Shown: piece after piece, positions 36,688 to 46,466 of the stretch
Numbering within the stretch: position 1 is the first letter of the stretch
Layout of the letters: each line of letters starts with the position of its first letter
NCBI GenBank assembly: GCA_963745595.1
Contig: CAVUYB010000027.1
Span: forward strand, 18,264 to 82,263
Length of the DNA stretch: 64,000 nucleotides
Direction of reading: 5' to 3'
Source of the DNA: DASZUK01 sp963745595
GTDB taxonomy: Bacteria > Actinomycetota > Acidimicrobiia > Acidimicrobiales > RAAP-2
The notes under the pieces: generated by a model
The model's input: the letters and a program-made list of their open reading frames with translations, nothing else
Told to the model about the DNA's origin: nothing
The model's database searches: none
Program-made: the position numbers and the translations under genes

Positions 36688-37551
36688 GTGCGGTTCGGCC
36701 TCCACGCGCTCGGCGTCGGCCCGGGCGCCGACCCTGACGTCGTCGTCGCGGTCGCCGCCGCGGCCGAGCGTCGTGGCTTCTCGACGCTGTGGGCCGGCGA
36801 GCACATCGTCATGGTCGATGACCCGGACACGCCGTACCCCTACGCCGACGACGACCGCATCGCGTTGCCGAGCGACGTCGACTGGCTCGACCCCCTGGTC
36901 GTCCTGACCTTCGCCGCCGCCGCCACCTCGCGCCTCCGGCTGGCCACCGGCATCCTCCTGCTGCCCGAGCACCAGCCCGTCGCCGTGGCCAAGCGGGCAG
37001 CCAGCCTCGACGTACTGTCGAAGGGGCGGTTCGTCCTGGGGATCGGGATCGGTTGGTCAGCCGCCGAGTTCGCCGCCCTGGGCGTGCCGTTCGACGGGCG
37101 GGCCGCCCGGACTCGGGAGTACGTCGAGGCCATGCGGGCGCTCTGGGCCGACGACGTGTCGTCCTACCGAGGCGCCCATGTCCAGTTCGAGCGGGTCCGG
37201 AGCTATCCGAAGCCGCGAGACCGACGAATCCCGATCGTCGTCGGCGGGAACAGTGACCCCGCGCTGGCCCGGGTGGCCGCCTGGGGTGACGGCTGGTACG
37301 GGTTCAACGTCCCCGTGGCCACCGTCCCCCGGCTACTCGCCGACTTGCATGCCCACTGCCGGCGGGAGGGGCGGGACCCCGGTGCCGTCGATGTTTCGGT
37401 GGCCCTGGCCGACGGGTCGCCCGACGACGTCCCCGCGCTCGACCGGGTGGGGGTCGACGAGGTCGTGCTCGTCGAGTCCCCGCCGGCTGAGGCCGGTGAG
37501 GTCGACCGTTGGGTCGACGGCCTCGCCGACCGCTGGAAGGTCAGCGGCTAG
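36688..37551 (+). CDS. LLM-class F420-dependent oxidoreductase
   Basis: This 287-residue luciferase-like TIM barrel (TIGR03619-type) has STLWAGEHIVM, LRLATGILLLPEHQPVAVAKRAASLDVLSKGRFVLGIG in pieces, and the phosphate-binding IPIVVGGNSDPALARVAAWGDGWYG. This subgroup normally uses F420 rather than FMN, matching the other F420-type protein in the window. The substrate is unknown. It starts nine bases after the DUF2252 stop. Confidence 0.9.
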   Translation: MRFGLHALGVGPGADPDVVVAVAAAAERRGFSTLWAGEHIVMVDDPDTPYPYADDDRIALPSDVDWLDPLVVLTFAAAATSRLRLATGILLLPEHQPVAVAKRAASLDVLSKGRFVLGIGIGWSAAEFAALGVPFDGRAARTREYVEAMRALWADDVSSYRGAHVQFERVRSYPKPRDRRIPIVVGGNSDPALARVAAWGDGWYGFNVPVATVPRLLADLHAHCRREGRDPGAVDVSVALADGSPDDVPALDRVGVDEVVLVESPPAEAGEVDRWVDGLADRWKVSG

Positions 37552-37590
37552 CTGTGATGTCCAGGGAGGCCTGGAAGGTCAGCGGCTAGG
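37533..37590. repeat. 19-bp direct repeat at the convergent ends of the LLM and nhaA genes
   Basis: CTGGAAGGTCAGCGGCTAG occurs at 37533-37551, where it ends the LLM gene, and again at 37572-37590, where its complement encodes the NhaA C-terminus. A small CCAGG-GAGG-CCTGG hairpin (37561-37574) lies between. Confidence 0.8.
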
Positions 37591-38997
37591 TCGCTCGGCC
37601 CGTCGACCCGGCCGCCGGCCGGCGGCGAAGAGGATCGCCCCGCCGACGACGAAGGCGACGGCCGTGCCGACCAGCAGGCCGATCTGGGCGGCCGCCACCA
37701 GCGGGGGATGACCGGCGAACGCGCTCGTCGCGAACAGCAGCGGGACCGTGAACCCCATGCCGCACATCGCGGCCGCGCCCGCCAGCTGGGACCAGCGGAC
37801 CCCCTCGGGAAGCTCGACGACTCGGCAGCGGACGACGATCGCCGTCGCCACGGTGATGCCGGCCATCTTGCCGACCAGCCGGGCGACGAGGATGCCGACG
37901 ACGACGGAGCCGCCCGCTCCACTCGTGAGCCCCGGCGCGCCGAGGTCGACGCCGGTGTTCGCCAACGCGAACAGCGGGAGGACGAGCAGGATCGAGACCG
38001 GGTTGAGCACCCGTTCGAGCACGGCCGACGGCGACCGGTCCACCGGCGACGGTGCCCCCGTGGCCGACGGTGGCCCTGTGGCCGACAGTGCCCCGGTGGT
38101 CGACGGCGCCCTGGCGGATGGCTCGGTCGCCCGCCGTCCGGTGGTCGCCCGCCGGGCGGTCGCCGGCAGTACGGCGCACGGCACGACCATGCCGACGAAC
38201 GCGCCGGCCAGGGTCGGCTCGACGCCGCCCCAGGCCAGGAGGACCCACTCGACGAGCGCGGCGACGACGTACGGCCACCACGCGGTCCGGACCCGGCGAC
38301 TGGCCAGCGCGACGACCGCGAACCAGACGACCGCGGCGGCGAGCGCCCAGGGCCGGACGTGGACACGGGACGCCGAGACGAAGGCCAGCACGACGACCGA
38401 CCCGACGTCGTCGGCCACCGCGAGGGCGAGGACGAACACCCGGAGGGCCGGCGGGACCCGGCGGCCGAGCAGGGCCATCGCGCCGAGCGTGAACGCCACG
38501 TCGGTGGCCATCGGGACGCCCCACCCGCGGGCCGCGGCCGGCCCCCCGGCGGTGGCGGTCACCGTCACCAGATAGGCGATCGCCGCGCCGGCCATCCCGC
38601 CGAGGGCGGCCGCGACCGGCAGGAGGGCGTTGCGGACGCTCCGGAGCGATCCGTGCACCCGCTCCCGGCCGACCTCGAGCCCGACGGCGAGGAAGAAGAC
38701 GGTCATCAGGCCGTTGTCGACCCAGTCCCTGACCGTGCCGAACTGGTCGGCCGGCAGCAGCCGCCAGTGGGCCGCGGCCTGCCAGACCGCGTCGTACGAC
38801 GAGTGGGCCGGCAGGTTCGCCCACAGCAGGGCGACGCCGACCATGACGGTCAGCAGGATGCCGCCGACCGCCTCCGTCCGGGCCAGCTCGACCACCGGCC
38901 CGGCCCACGCTTCGGGGCGCCACGGCGTCCGTCGGCCCGTCCGTTCGGACAGCGGGGGCGGGGGCGAAGTGGGCGGGGGCGGAGTGGGCGGAGACAT
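37579..38997 (-). CDS. nhaA: Na+/H+ antiporter NhaA
   Basis: This 472-residue NhaA-family antiporter has about twelve membrane helices, VDNGLMTVFFLAVGLEVGRE, the ion-binding Asp pair in LALAVADDVGSV, and the late KMAGITVATAIVVR with the functional Lys region. It exports sodium in exchange for protons. A poorly conserved Ala/Thr/Ser-rich loop of about 45 residues between helices 8 and 9 is absent from typical NhaA (about 390 residues). ATG 38997 starts a Pro-rich N-terminus of about 25 residues; the start is not marked by a clear ribosome site. Confidence 0.92.
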   Translation of the reverse strand: MSPPTPPPPTSPPPPLSERTGRRTPWRPEAWAGPVVELARTEAVGGILLTVMVGVALLWANLPAHSSYDAVWQAAAHWRLLPADQFGTVRDWVDNGLMTVFFLAVGLEVGRERVHGSLRSVRNALLPVAAALGGMAGAAIAYLVTVTATAGGPAAARGWGVPMATDVAFTLGAMALLGRRVPPALRVFVLALAVADDVGSVVVLAFVSASRVHVRPWALAAAVVWFAVVALASRRVRTAWWPYVVAALVEWVLLAWGGVEPTLAGAFVGMVVPCAVLPATARRATTGRRATEPSARAPSTTGALSATGPPSATGAPSPVDRSPSAVLERVLNPVSILLVLPLFALANTGVDLGAPGLTSGAGGSVVVGILVARLVGKMAGITVATAIVVRCRVVELPEGVRWSQLAGAAAMCGMGFTVPLLFATSAFAGHPPLVAAAQIGLLVGTAVAFVVGGAILFAAGRRPGRRAERPSR

Positions 38998-39123
38998 GGT
39001 TGACGTACCGCCGACCAGGCTTCCCGGCACACCCGGTCGGGAGCTTATGGCGGCGCGTGGCGGTCGGCCAGCGTGACCAGGCCAATTGCTTTTGAGACAA
39101 CACATTTCTAACGTGGACGGATT

Positions 39124-39723
39124 GTGGCGATCCAGCCGTTGGCCGATGACGAGCTCCCAGGCGACGAGCTCGGAGGCGACGAGCTTCCAGAAGCCCGGTC
39201 ACCGGAGGACGAGCTGGCCTCCCAGGTGCTGCTGGCCTTCGCCCGATTGCTGCGCGGGCCGCACCGACGGGGGTCGGCGATGCCGAGCCACGTCGAAGCG
39301 CTGCTGAAAAGCGGCTACCTGGCCCCTCGCCACGTCGGGGCGTTCGCGGTCATCGCCCTCGGTGGTCCGATGACGGTTTCGGAGCTGGCCCGCCAAGAGG
39401 GGTTCGCCCTCAGTACGGCTAGCCTGCTCGTCACCCAGCTGGCCGAGGCCGGTCTGGTCGAGCGGCACGAGGACGTCACCGATCGTCGGCGGACGGTCGT
39501 CTCGGTGGCGCCGGAGCACCGGCTGGAGAGCCAGCAGGTGCTCGACTCGAAGCTGGCGCCGCTCCGCCGAGCGCTGCTGCGAATGGGCCCGCGCCGGTCG
39601 CGGGCCCTGCTGGAGGGGCTCGACATCCTCGTCGAAGAGGTGACGAGCTCCGGCGCCACGACGATCACCGACCCCACACCCTTGACGACGACGACCCTGC
39701 ATGCCTCGGAGGAACATCCTTGA
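39124..39723 (+). CDS. MarR-family transcriptional regulator
   Basis: This 199-residue winged-helix protein has HVGAFAVIALGGPMTVSELARQEG, the recognition helix LSTASLLVTQLAEAGLVER and the wing DVTDRRRTVVSV. It has an unusual N-terminal acidic repeat (DDELPGDELGGDELPEA). It precedes the MMPL and MFS transporters on the same strand and probably represses them in response to a ligand. GTG 39124 lies close behind a possible TTGCTT-N16-TAACGT promoter (39087-39114), so the mRNA may be nearly leaderless. Confidence 0.87.
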   Translation: MAIQPLADDELPGDELGGDELPEARSPEDELASQVLLAFARLLRGPHRRGSAMPSHVEALLKSGYLAPRHVGAFAVIALGGPMTVSELARQEGFALSTASLLVTQLAEAGLVERHEDVTDRRRTVVSVAPEHRLESQQVLDSKLAPLRRALLRMGPRRSRALLEGLDILVEEVTSSGATTITDPTPLTTTTLHASEEHP

Positions 39724-39756
39724 CGACGACGACCCTGCACACTTCGGAGGAACACC
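39681..39756. repeat. 38-bp tandem duplication at the marR-mmpL junction
   Basis: Units 39681-39718 and 39719-39756 differ at only a few positions. The duplication repeats a CGGAGGAACA ribosome site, so the MarR C-terminus now contains the old site and the second copy serves the MMPL gene. Confidence 0.9.
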
Positions 39757-39757
39757 G

Positions 39758-42306
39758 GTGATCGACGTACTGTTCGGCAAACTCGGACGGGGGGTCGTCC
39801 GGTTCCGTTGGGTGATCCTGATCATCTGGGTCCTGGGCATCGGCTTCGCGTCGCACGCCTTCCCGACGCTTGCCAGCCAGGTCAACAACAACAACAGTGA
39901 GTTCCTGCCGGCGAGCGCGCCGAGCAACCAGGCCGCCGATCTGGCGAAGCCGCTGATCGGATCGATCACACAGGCCAAGGTCACAGTGGTGGCGGTCACC
40001 TCCGACGGCACCTTGGACAGCGCCGACCAGTCCGCGCTGACCGCGCTGGCGGGCGATCTGCACCGGGTGCCGACGGTGAAGTCGGTCACACGCAAGGCGA
40101 CGTCGCCGAACCAGAAGGCCCAGCTGCTCCAGGTGGTGTCCACCGTCTCGCCGTTCGACCAGGCGGGGACCAAGAAGTTGGTCGACAACCTGGAGTCGAC
40201 CCTGCAGAAGGCCGACCTGCCGTCGGGCCTGCAGGCCAACCTGGCTGGCTCGGTGGCCACCAACGTGGCCAATCAAGAGCAGTCCAACAAACAGAGCAAC
40301 GAGATCCAGTTTGCGTCGATCATCTTCATCCTGATCCTGCTGGTCGTCATCTTCCGGGCCCTCCTGGCCCCGGTGGTCACCCTCCTCGGGCCGGTGTTCG
40401 CCCTGAGCCTGTCCACACGGTTCATCGGCGCGCTCGGCGAGCACGGACTGAAGATCTCGTTCTTCACCCAGATCCTGCTGATCGTGCTCCTGCTCGGCGC
40501 GGGGACCGACTATGGGTTGTTCCTCGTCTTCCGTGTCCGTGAGGAGTTGCTGAAGGGCCGGACGACCCACGAAGCGGTGGCGAACGCGATGGCCCGGGTC
40601 GGCGAGTCGATCACCGCGTCGGCCGGCACGGTCATCCTGGCCCTGCTGACGCTCACGCTGGCCAGCTTCGGCATCTACCACGACCTCGGCATTCCGCTGG
40701 CCATCGGGATCGGGGTGATGCTGCTGGCCGGGCTGACCCTGCTGCCGGCCCTACTGGCCATCTTCGGCCGCGCCGTCTTCTGGCCGACCAAGACGGCGCC
40801 GAGGGAGCACAAGGAGGGGTACTGGGGTCGCATCGCCGGTCGGTTGGTCGAGCACCCGGCCCTGACCCTGGCCATCGGCGTCGTCGCCTTCGGGGCCCTG
40901 GCCGCCTGCACCCTCGGGTACAAGTCCGGTGGGTTCGGCGGCAAGGTCACCGCGCCGGCCGGTACGAGCGCCGCCAAGGGCAACGCCGCGCTGGCGGCCA
41001 ACTATCCGCAGTCCAGCGCCAACCCCACCAACGTCATCATGACGTTCGCCACGTCGGTCTGGGACGATCCCACACCGCTGGCCGTGGCCAGCGACGGGCT
41101 GGCCAAGACCGGGCAGTTCACCGCCATCAGCGGCCCGCTCGATCCCAACGGCACCCCGCTGACCGGGGCCCAGCTGCGTCCAGCTGCACCAGGAGCTGGG
41201 GTCGCCGAAGCAGCTGGCCCAGTCGTCCCAGGCGCCACCGGCGTCCGTGCCGGCGGACGAGTACTTCGCCTACCTGGCCACCGCCAACTTCATCAGCACA
41301 GACGGGACGACCGTCGGCTGGTACACGAACTTGAAGGCCGGCGACCCGCAATCGACATCGGCGCTCCACGCCATCCCGGCCATCCGGACCGACGTGACGC
41401 AGGTGGCGAAGCAAGCCGGGGCCACCGCGTCGGGAGTGGCCGGCGAGGCACCGGCCCTGTACGACGTCAGCAGCATCTCCGGCGGTGACCTGGTCCACAT
41501 CATCCCGGTGGCCGTCGTGGCCATCGGCCTGTTGCTGGTCCTCGTCCTGCGCAGCCTGATCGCGCCGTTGTACCTGATCATCAGCGTGGTGCTGTCCTAC
41601 CTGGCATCGCTGGGGCTGTCGGTGCTGTTCTTCATGAAGATCGGGGGCAAGGAGGGCATCGTGTTCCTGTTGCCCTTCTTGATGTTCATCTTCCTGCTGG
41701 CGCTGGGGGAGGACTACAACATCCTCGTCATGACCCGGATCCGGGAGGAGGCCCGTCGATTGCCGTTGCGCCAGGCGGTCGTCCGAGCCGTCGGGGCGAC
41801 CGGGCCGACGGTCACGTCGGCCGGTCTGGTGCTCGCCGGCAGCTTCGTGGTGCTCGGCGTCGTCGGCGGTCGTGGCGCGACAGGCACCTCGATCCAGGAG
41901 ATCGGGTTCGGGCTGGCCGTCGGCATCCTGCTCGACACGTTCGTCGTCCGGACCGTTCTCGTGCCGTCGACGGTGGCGCTGCTCGGCCGATGGAACTGGT
42001 GGCCGTCGGCGATGGGTCGCAAGCCGGCGGCCCACCGCCAGGCGGCAGCCCGGGCGGTCCCGGAGGTCTCCAGGAGTCGGAGCCGGACCCCGTCGGGGGA
42101 CGGTAAGGGCCGGTGGCCGACGGCGTCGGAGAGGGCGGCACGACCGACGGCACCGGCACGACCGACGGCACCGGCACGACCGACGGCACCGGCACGACCG
42201 ACGGCACCGGCACGACCGACGGCACCGGCACGACCGCGGCACCGGCACGACCGACGGCACCGGCACGCCGACGGCACCGGCACGACCGACGGCACGGTCG
42301 CGGTGA
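39758..42306 (+). CDS. MMPL/RND-family transporter (frameshifts near 41180, 42236 and 42267)
   Basis: This MMPL exporter of about 850 residues has two halves, each with an extracellular domain and six helices. Motifs are RFRWVILIIWVLGIGFASHAFP, the first sterol-sensing-like block LIVLLLGAGTDYGLFLVFR and the second block FLLALGEDYNILVMTRIREEA. A +1 break near 41180 separates the halves. The end runs through 18-bp repeats. With one A restored in each of the two 17-bp units (42229-42245, 42264-42280) the frame stops at TGA 42304-42306, overlapping the MFS start. GTG 39758 follows CGGAGG. It is likely controlled by the upstream MarR. Confidence 0.83.
42139..42295. repeat. Nine 18-bp tandem repeats at the MMPL-MFS junction
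   Basis: Units of CACGACCGACGGCACCGG run from 42139. Units six (42229-42245) and eight (42264-42280) are 17 bp, each lacking one A. They encode PTAPAR repeats in the MMPL frame and GTTDGT in another. Confidence 0.95.
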
Positions 42307-44348
42307 ACGCGAACGGTGGAGGTGCGTTGACGACAGCGCCGGCGCTGACACTGACGCGGCGCCGGATCCTGGTGATCATCGGCGCGCTGATGCTCGGCAT
42401 GTTCCTGGCCGCGCTCGACCAGACGGTCGTCTCGACGGCGCTGCCGACGATCGTCGGCGACCTGCACGGCGCGTCCCACCTGACGTGGGTCGTCACCGCG
42501 TACCTGCTGTCGTCGACGGTCTCGACGCCGCTGTGGGGCAAGCTCGGCGACCAGTACGGCCGCAAGCGGTTCTTCCAGGCGGCGATCGTCATCTTCCTGG
42601 TCGGGTCGGTGCTGTCGGGGCTGAGCCACTCGATGTTCGAGCTGATCGCCTTCCGGGCCCTGCAGGGGCTGGGCGGCGGCGGCCTGATGGTCGGCGCACA
42701 GACGATCGTCGGCGACGTCGTCTCGCCGAGGGACCGCGGCCGCTACATGGGGCTGTTCATGGCCATGTTCGGCGTCACGACGGTCATCGGGCCGCTCATC
42801 GGCGGCCTCTTCGTCGAGTACCTGAGCTGGCGGTGGATCTTCTACATCAACGTCCCCATCGCGGCCATCGCGCTCGTCGTCACCGCGCTCGCCCTCCCCG
42901 GGACCTTGACCAAGGTGCACCGGGTCATCGACTACCTCGGCACCGCCCTGCTCGCCCTGTCGGCGACGGCCCTGGTGCTGTTCACCAGTCTCGGGGGCAC
43001 GTCGTACTCGTGGGGGTCGCCGTTCATGGTCGGGCTGGCCGTCGGCGGCGTGGTCCTGGCCGGCCTCTTCGTCCTGGCCGAGCGGCGAGCGGCCGAGCCG
43101 GTGATCCCGCTGAAGCTGTTCCGGAACCGGGTGTTCTCGTCGGCCAGTGCCATCGGCTTCGTCGTCGGGTTCGCCATGTACGGCGCGCTGTCGTTCCTGC
43201 CGCTGTTCCTCCAGATCGTGAAGGGGGTCAGCCCCACCGAGTCGGGATTGCGCCTGTTCCCGATGATGGGCGGGTTGTTGATCGCGTCGATCGGATCGGG
43301 GCAGCTGGTCAGCCGGTGGGGCCGCTACAAGGTGTTCCCGGTCGTCGGCACGGCCCTCATGTCGATCGGCCTCTACCTCATGTCGCTGGTGGGGGTGACG
43401 ACCGGTACGTGGACGCAGTCGGCGTACATGTTCATCTTCGGCGCCGGGCTCGGCCTCGTCATGCAGGTCCTCGTCGTCGCGGTGCAGAACTCGGTGCCGT
43501 ACGAGGAACTGGGGACGGCGACGTCGAGCACGACGTTCTTCCGGATGATCGGCGGGTCGTTCGGGACCGCGGTCTTCGGGGCCATCTTCTCCAACCTGCT
43601 CGTCGGGAACCTCGTCCACTACCTGGGCGGGGCCAAGATCCCGGGTAACGCGGCCAGCGGGATCGACAATCCGACCCTCTTGGCCCAGCTCCCGCCGGCG
43701 GTCCATGCCAGCGTCGCCCAGGCGGTGTCCCACACGATCGAGACGGTGTTCCTCATCGGCGTGCCCATCGCCGTCGCGGCCTTCCTCCTCAGCTGGCTTC
43801 TCCCGGAGGTCCCGCTCCGCAAGTCGATCCGCACCCCCGACCCCGGCGTCGGCGTCGCCGTGCCCGAGGGCCGGACGTCGCTCCAGGAGATCGAGCTGGC
43901 CCTCGAGCGGATGGCCGCCCGGGAGAACCGGGCCGAGCTCTACCGGACCCTGGCCACCCGGGCCGGGCTGGAGCTGACACCCCGGGCCTGCTGGTTCCTC
44001 TACCGCCTGGCCGATCGGCCGGACTGCACCCTGGAAGGGGTGGCCGACCGGCTCAAGGTGCCGGTTTCCCGGATCCAACCGGCGGTCGACGAACTGGTCG
44101 GTGCTGGGATGGTCACCCGCTCGGACGGTCCGGGGGACTGTGATCTCCGGGTCACTGCCACCGGGGACCAGGCCATCGAGCAGCTGACGGCGGCCCGGCG
44201 GGCCGGGTTCAACGAGCTGCTCGAGGGATGGGACCCCGAGGCCCACCCGGAGATCGAGGATCTCGTCCGCCGGCTGGCCCGGGCCCTGCTGGCCGACGAC
44301 GACAAGCTCCTGGCCGACGCCCGGGCCCGTGCCCCGGTCGCCGGTTAG
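42303..44348 (+). CDS. MFS (DHA2/EmrB-type) drug exporter with C-terminal MarR-like domain
   Basis: This 681-residue protein has 14 predicted membrane helices: motif A GKLGDQYGRKR, motif C GPLIGGLFVEYLSWRW and the opening LGMFLAALDQTVVSTALPTIV of the EmrB/QacA family. After the last helix (about residue 510), residues about 550-660 form a winged-helix, MarR-like domain (WFLYRLADRPDCTLEGVADRLKV, IQPAVDELVGAGMVTR). A DNA- or ligand-binding domain on a transporter is unusual. GTG 42303 overlaps a possible MMPL stop (GTGA). As assembled, the frame is also open upstream into the MMPL gene. Confidence 0.88.
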   Translation: MNANGGGALTTAPALTLTRRRILVIIGALMLGMFLAALDQTVVSTALPTIVGDLHGASHLTWVVTAYLLSSTVSTPLWGKLGDQYGRKRFFQAAIVIFLVGSVLSGLSHSMFELIAFRALQGLGGGGLMVGAQTIVGDVVSPRDRGRYMGLFMAMFGVTTVIGPLIGGLFVEYLSWRWIFYINVPIAAIALVVTALALPGTLTKVHRVIDYLGTALLALSATALVLFTSLGGTSYSWGSPFMVGLAVGGVVLAGLFVLAERRAAEPVIPLKLFRNRVFSSASAIGFVVGFAMYGALSFLPLFLQIVKGVSPTESGLRLFPMMGGLLIASIGSGQLVSRWGRYKVFPVVGTALMSIGLYLMSLVGVTTGTWTQSAYMFIFGAGLGLVMQVLVVAVQNSVPYEELGTATSSTTFFRMIGGSFGTAVFGAIFSNLLVGNLVHYLGGAKIPGNAASGIDNPTLLAQLPPAVHASVAQAVSHTIETVFLIGVPIAVAAFLLSWLLPEVPLRKSIRTPDPGVGVAVPEGRTSLQEIELALERMAARENRAELYRTLATRAGLELTPRACWFLYRLADRPDCTLEGVADRLKVPVSRIQPAVDELVGAGMVTRSDGPGDCDLRVTATGDQAIEQLTAARRAGFNELLEGWDPEAHPEIEDLVRRLARALLADDDKLLADARARAPVAG

Positions 44349-44384
44349 GGGAACTTTCGCCGCCGATCGGGGCAACATCCCGGC

Positions 44385-45066
44385 GTGACCGACCGGCCGC
44401 CGACGGACGCCGACTGCATTCGGGCGTCGCTGGTCGACCCGGACCGGTTCGCCGAGATCTTCGACCGCCACGGCGCCGCGCTGGCCGGCTACCTGGCCCA
44501 CCGGGTGCCGCCGTCGGCGGTCGAGGATCTTGCCTCCGAGACGTTCCTCTCGGCGTTCAAAGCCCGGGCCCGCTACGACCTCGCCCAAGCGGACGCCCGG
44601 CCGTGGCTGTTCGGCATCGCCACGAACACGCTCCGCCACCACTGGCGGGCCGAAGGCCGGCGGCGGGCCTTGGCCGAGCGACTCTACCGGTTGGGGCGTC
44701 GAACGCCCGGGCCCGGCGGCCAGTCGGCTGGTGACCACCCGGGAACGGACGACGATGGCGACCGGGCGTCGGGTCCTGGCCGCCCTGGACCAGCTCGATC
44801 CGGGGATCCGGGACACCCTGATGCTGCTGGCCGTCGGCGGCCTGACGTACGACGAGGTCGCCCGCGCCCTCGACGTCCCGGTCGGCACCGTCCGGTCCCG
44901 GATCTTCCGCGGCCGGCGCCGTCTCCAAGAGCTGCTCCGCGACGACGCGCCGGTCCGCTCCGACGCGCCGGTCGATCGATCGGGCGTCGGGCCCACCGGC
45001 GGTTCACCAGCCGGACCCGGCTCGGGGTCCACGGAAGGGTCGGTCAAGGAGGGGTCTCATGGATGA
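44385..45066 (+). CDS. ECF-family RNA polymerase sigma factor (one frameshift)
   Basis: Region 2 (FDRHGAALAGYLAHRV, VEDLASETFLSAFKARARYD, RPWLFGIATNTLRHHWR) and region 4 (LDPGIRDTLMLLAVGGLTYDEVARALDVPVGTVRSRIFRGRRRLQ, in pieces) are both clear but lie in neighbouring frames, with the break around 44705-44730. The gene has about 227 codons. The stop overlaps the next gene by eight bases, the usual layout for a sigma factor and its anti-sigma factor. A GGAAC stretch 35 bp before GTG 44385 could be an ECF -35. Confidence 0.87.
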
Positions 45067-46393
45067 GCTGATCCTCGTTCGTCGGGCGACGTCGCCGCGG
45101 GACGAGCCGGATCCGGAGATGCTGGCCCGGGTCCGGGCCCGGGTGGTGTCGGCGGCCGGACCTGGTCGGTCGGACCGTCGGCCGGACGGTCGGCCGGACC
45201 GTCGACTTGGGACGGCGTGGTTCGCCGTTGCGGTCGCGGTCGTCGTGGCTGCGCTGGCCGCCGGCGTGGGGTGGGTGGTTGCCGCCAGCCCGGGCCCGGC
45301 CCGGGTGACCAGCCCGAGCGCCGGCGGGACCAGATTGTCGCTCCGGCTGGTCGACGACCAGGTCCGGTTGGTGGCGGCTGGCTCGCCGTCGTCGATGGGG
45401 TCGGTGACGGCGATGGCGTGCTTCACGGCGACGACATGCGAGGCGGTCGGGGAGGCCACCGACGGCGCCGGCGCGGTCGCGGCCGCCAGCCGCGACGGCG
45501 GGGCGAGCTGGACCGAGCAGGCGCTGCCGGGTGGGTTGACGTCGTTGACGTCGTTGACGTGCCCGGCCGCGGGCACGTGCCGGGCGACCGGGACGACGGC
45601 GACCGGTCCGGTCGTCGTGGCCACGGCCGGCACCAGCGGGTGGGCCCGCCAGTCGGTACCGAGCTCGGTGACCGCGCTGGCCTCGGTGTCGTGCCCGAAC
45701 GTCGACGTCTGCTGGGCGGTCGGCACGAGCGGGGACGCAGGAGCGATCCTGCACGCCTCGGGGACCGGGAGCTGGGAGGCCATCCCGGTCCCCGAGGGGG
45801 TGGCTTCGCTCTCGTCGGTCGGCTGCGCGGCCGGGATGGCCCCGGCCACCTGCCTGGCCGTGGGCATCGGGGCGTCCGGCCCGGCGGTGGTGGACACGAC
45901 CGACGGGACACGGTGGGTCACGTCGGCCGTGCCGCCCGGGGCCATCGGCCTGGCGTCGGCGGCCTGTACGGGACCGGTCGGGCCGATCTGCACGACGTTG
46001 GTCGAGACAGGCGACTACTGGCGGCAGGCCAGCCGGTTCTTCGGCGGGTCGCCGACCGCCGACCAGTGGCACGGCGCGACGATCCCGGCCGGCGCGACGG
46101 TGGCTCCCGGCACGGTGCTGGCCGGGGTGTCCAGCTGCGTCGTCATCGACGGCCCGTCGTGCACGCCGGACGACGAGTCGGAGGTGAACACCGTCATGCG
46201 GGTCGTCGCCGGGCTCGAGGGGACGAACAGCGGCGGCCCGCTCGACGAGTCGATCAGCAACGGCTACTTCAACTCCACAGCCGGATCGCCGGTCTGGTAC
46301 ATGGGCGTCGCCGGCCAGGGCCTCGACGCGTCCCTGGCCCTGACGCCGACCCAGCGCCTCTACGGCATAGCCGGCGGGCCGGGGGAGGTCTAG
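45059..46393 (+). CDS. Membrane protein with Cys-pair repeat ectodomain, probable anti-sigma factor
   Basis: This 444-residue protein has an N-terminal cytosolic segment (MDELILVRRATSPRDEPDPEM), one membrane helix near residues 53-76 and a large exported domain. That domain contains about six repeats with paired cysteines spaced 5-9 apart in the style SVSCPNVDVCWAVG, suggesting a disulfide-stapled beta-propeller. Eight-base overlap with the ECF sigma gene suggests an anti-sigma or sensor role. There is no zinc anti-sigma HxxxCxxC motif, so the mechanism is open. It could equally be an unrelated sigma-controlled surface protein. Confidence 0.72.
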   Translation: MDELILVRRATSPRDEPDPEMLARVRARVVSAAGPGRSDRRPDGRPDRRLGTAWFAVAVAVVVAALAAGVGWVVAASPGPARVTSPSAGGTRLSLRLVDDQVRLVAAGSPSSMGSVTAMACFTATTCEAVGEATDGAGAVAAASRDGGASWTEQALPGGLTSLTSLTCPAAGTCRATGTTATGPVVVATAGTSGWARQSVPSSVTALASVSCPNVDVCWAVGTSGDAGAILHASGTGSWEAIPVPEGVASLSSVGCAAGMAPATCLAVGIGASGPAVVDTTDGTRWVTSAVPPGAIGLASAACTGPVGPICTTLVETGDYWRQASRFFGGSPTADQWHGATIPAGATVAPGTVLAGVSSCVVIDGPSCTPDDESEVNTVMRVVAGLEGTNSGGPLDESISNGYFNSTAGSPVWYMGVAGQGLDASLALTPTQRLYGIAGGPGEV

Positions 46394-46454
46394 GTCTTTC
46401 CGGCGCTGGGTCCATGAAAGCCGGCTGATCGGCGGTGGCCGACCGGGCCGCACG

Positions 46455-46460
46455 TACACT
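46455..46460 (+). promoter_or_regulatory. -10 element TACACT for the TTC38-like gene
   Basis: TACACT lies six bases before GTG 46467, the same spacing as the TACACT before ATG 16167, implying a leaderless transcript. Confidence 0.5.
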
Positions 46461-46466
46461 GCCGTC

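Noticed and set aside
42139..42295. CRISPR-like regular repeats
   Set aside because: The 18-bp units are directly adjacent without spacers and are coding; this is a minisatellite.
41127..45047. Very long minus-strand open frame (about 1300 codons)
   Set aside because: It is the antisense shadow of the MMPL, MFS and sigma genes; the product is low-complexity Arg/Asp/His-rich with no domain, as is usual opposite GC-rich coding DNA.
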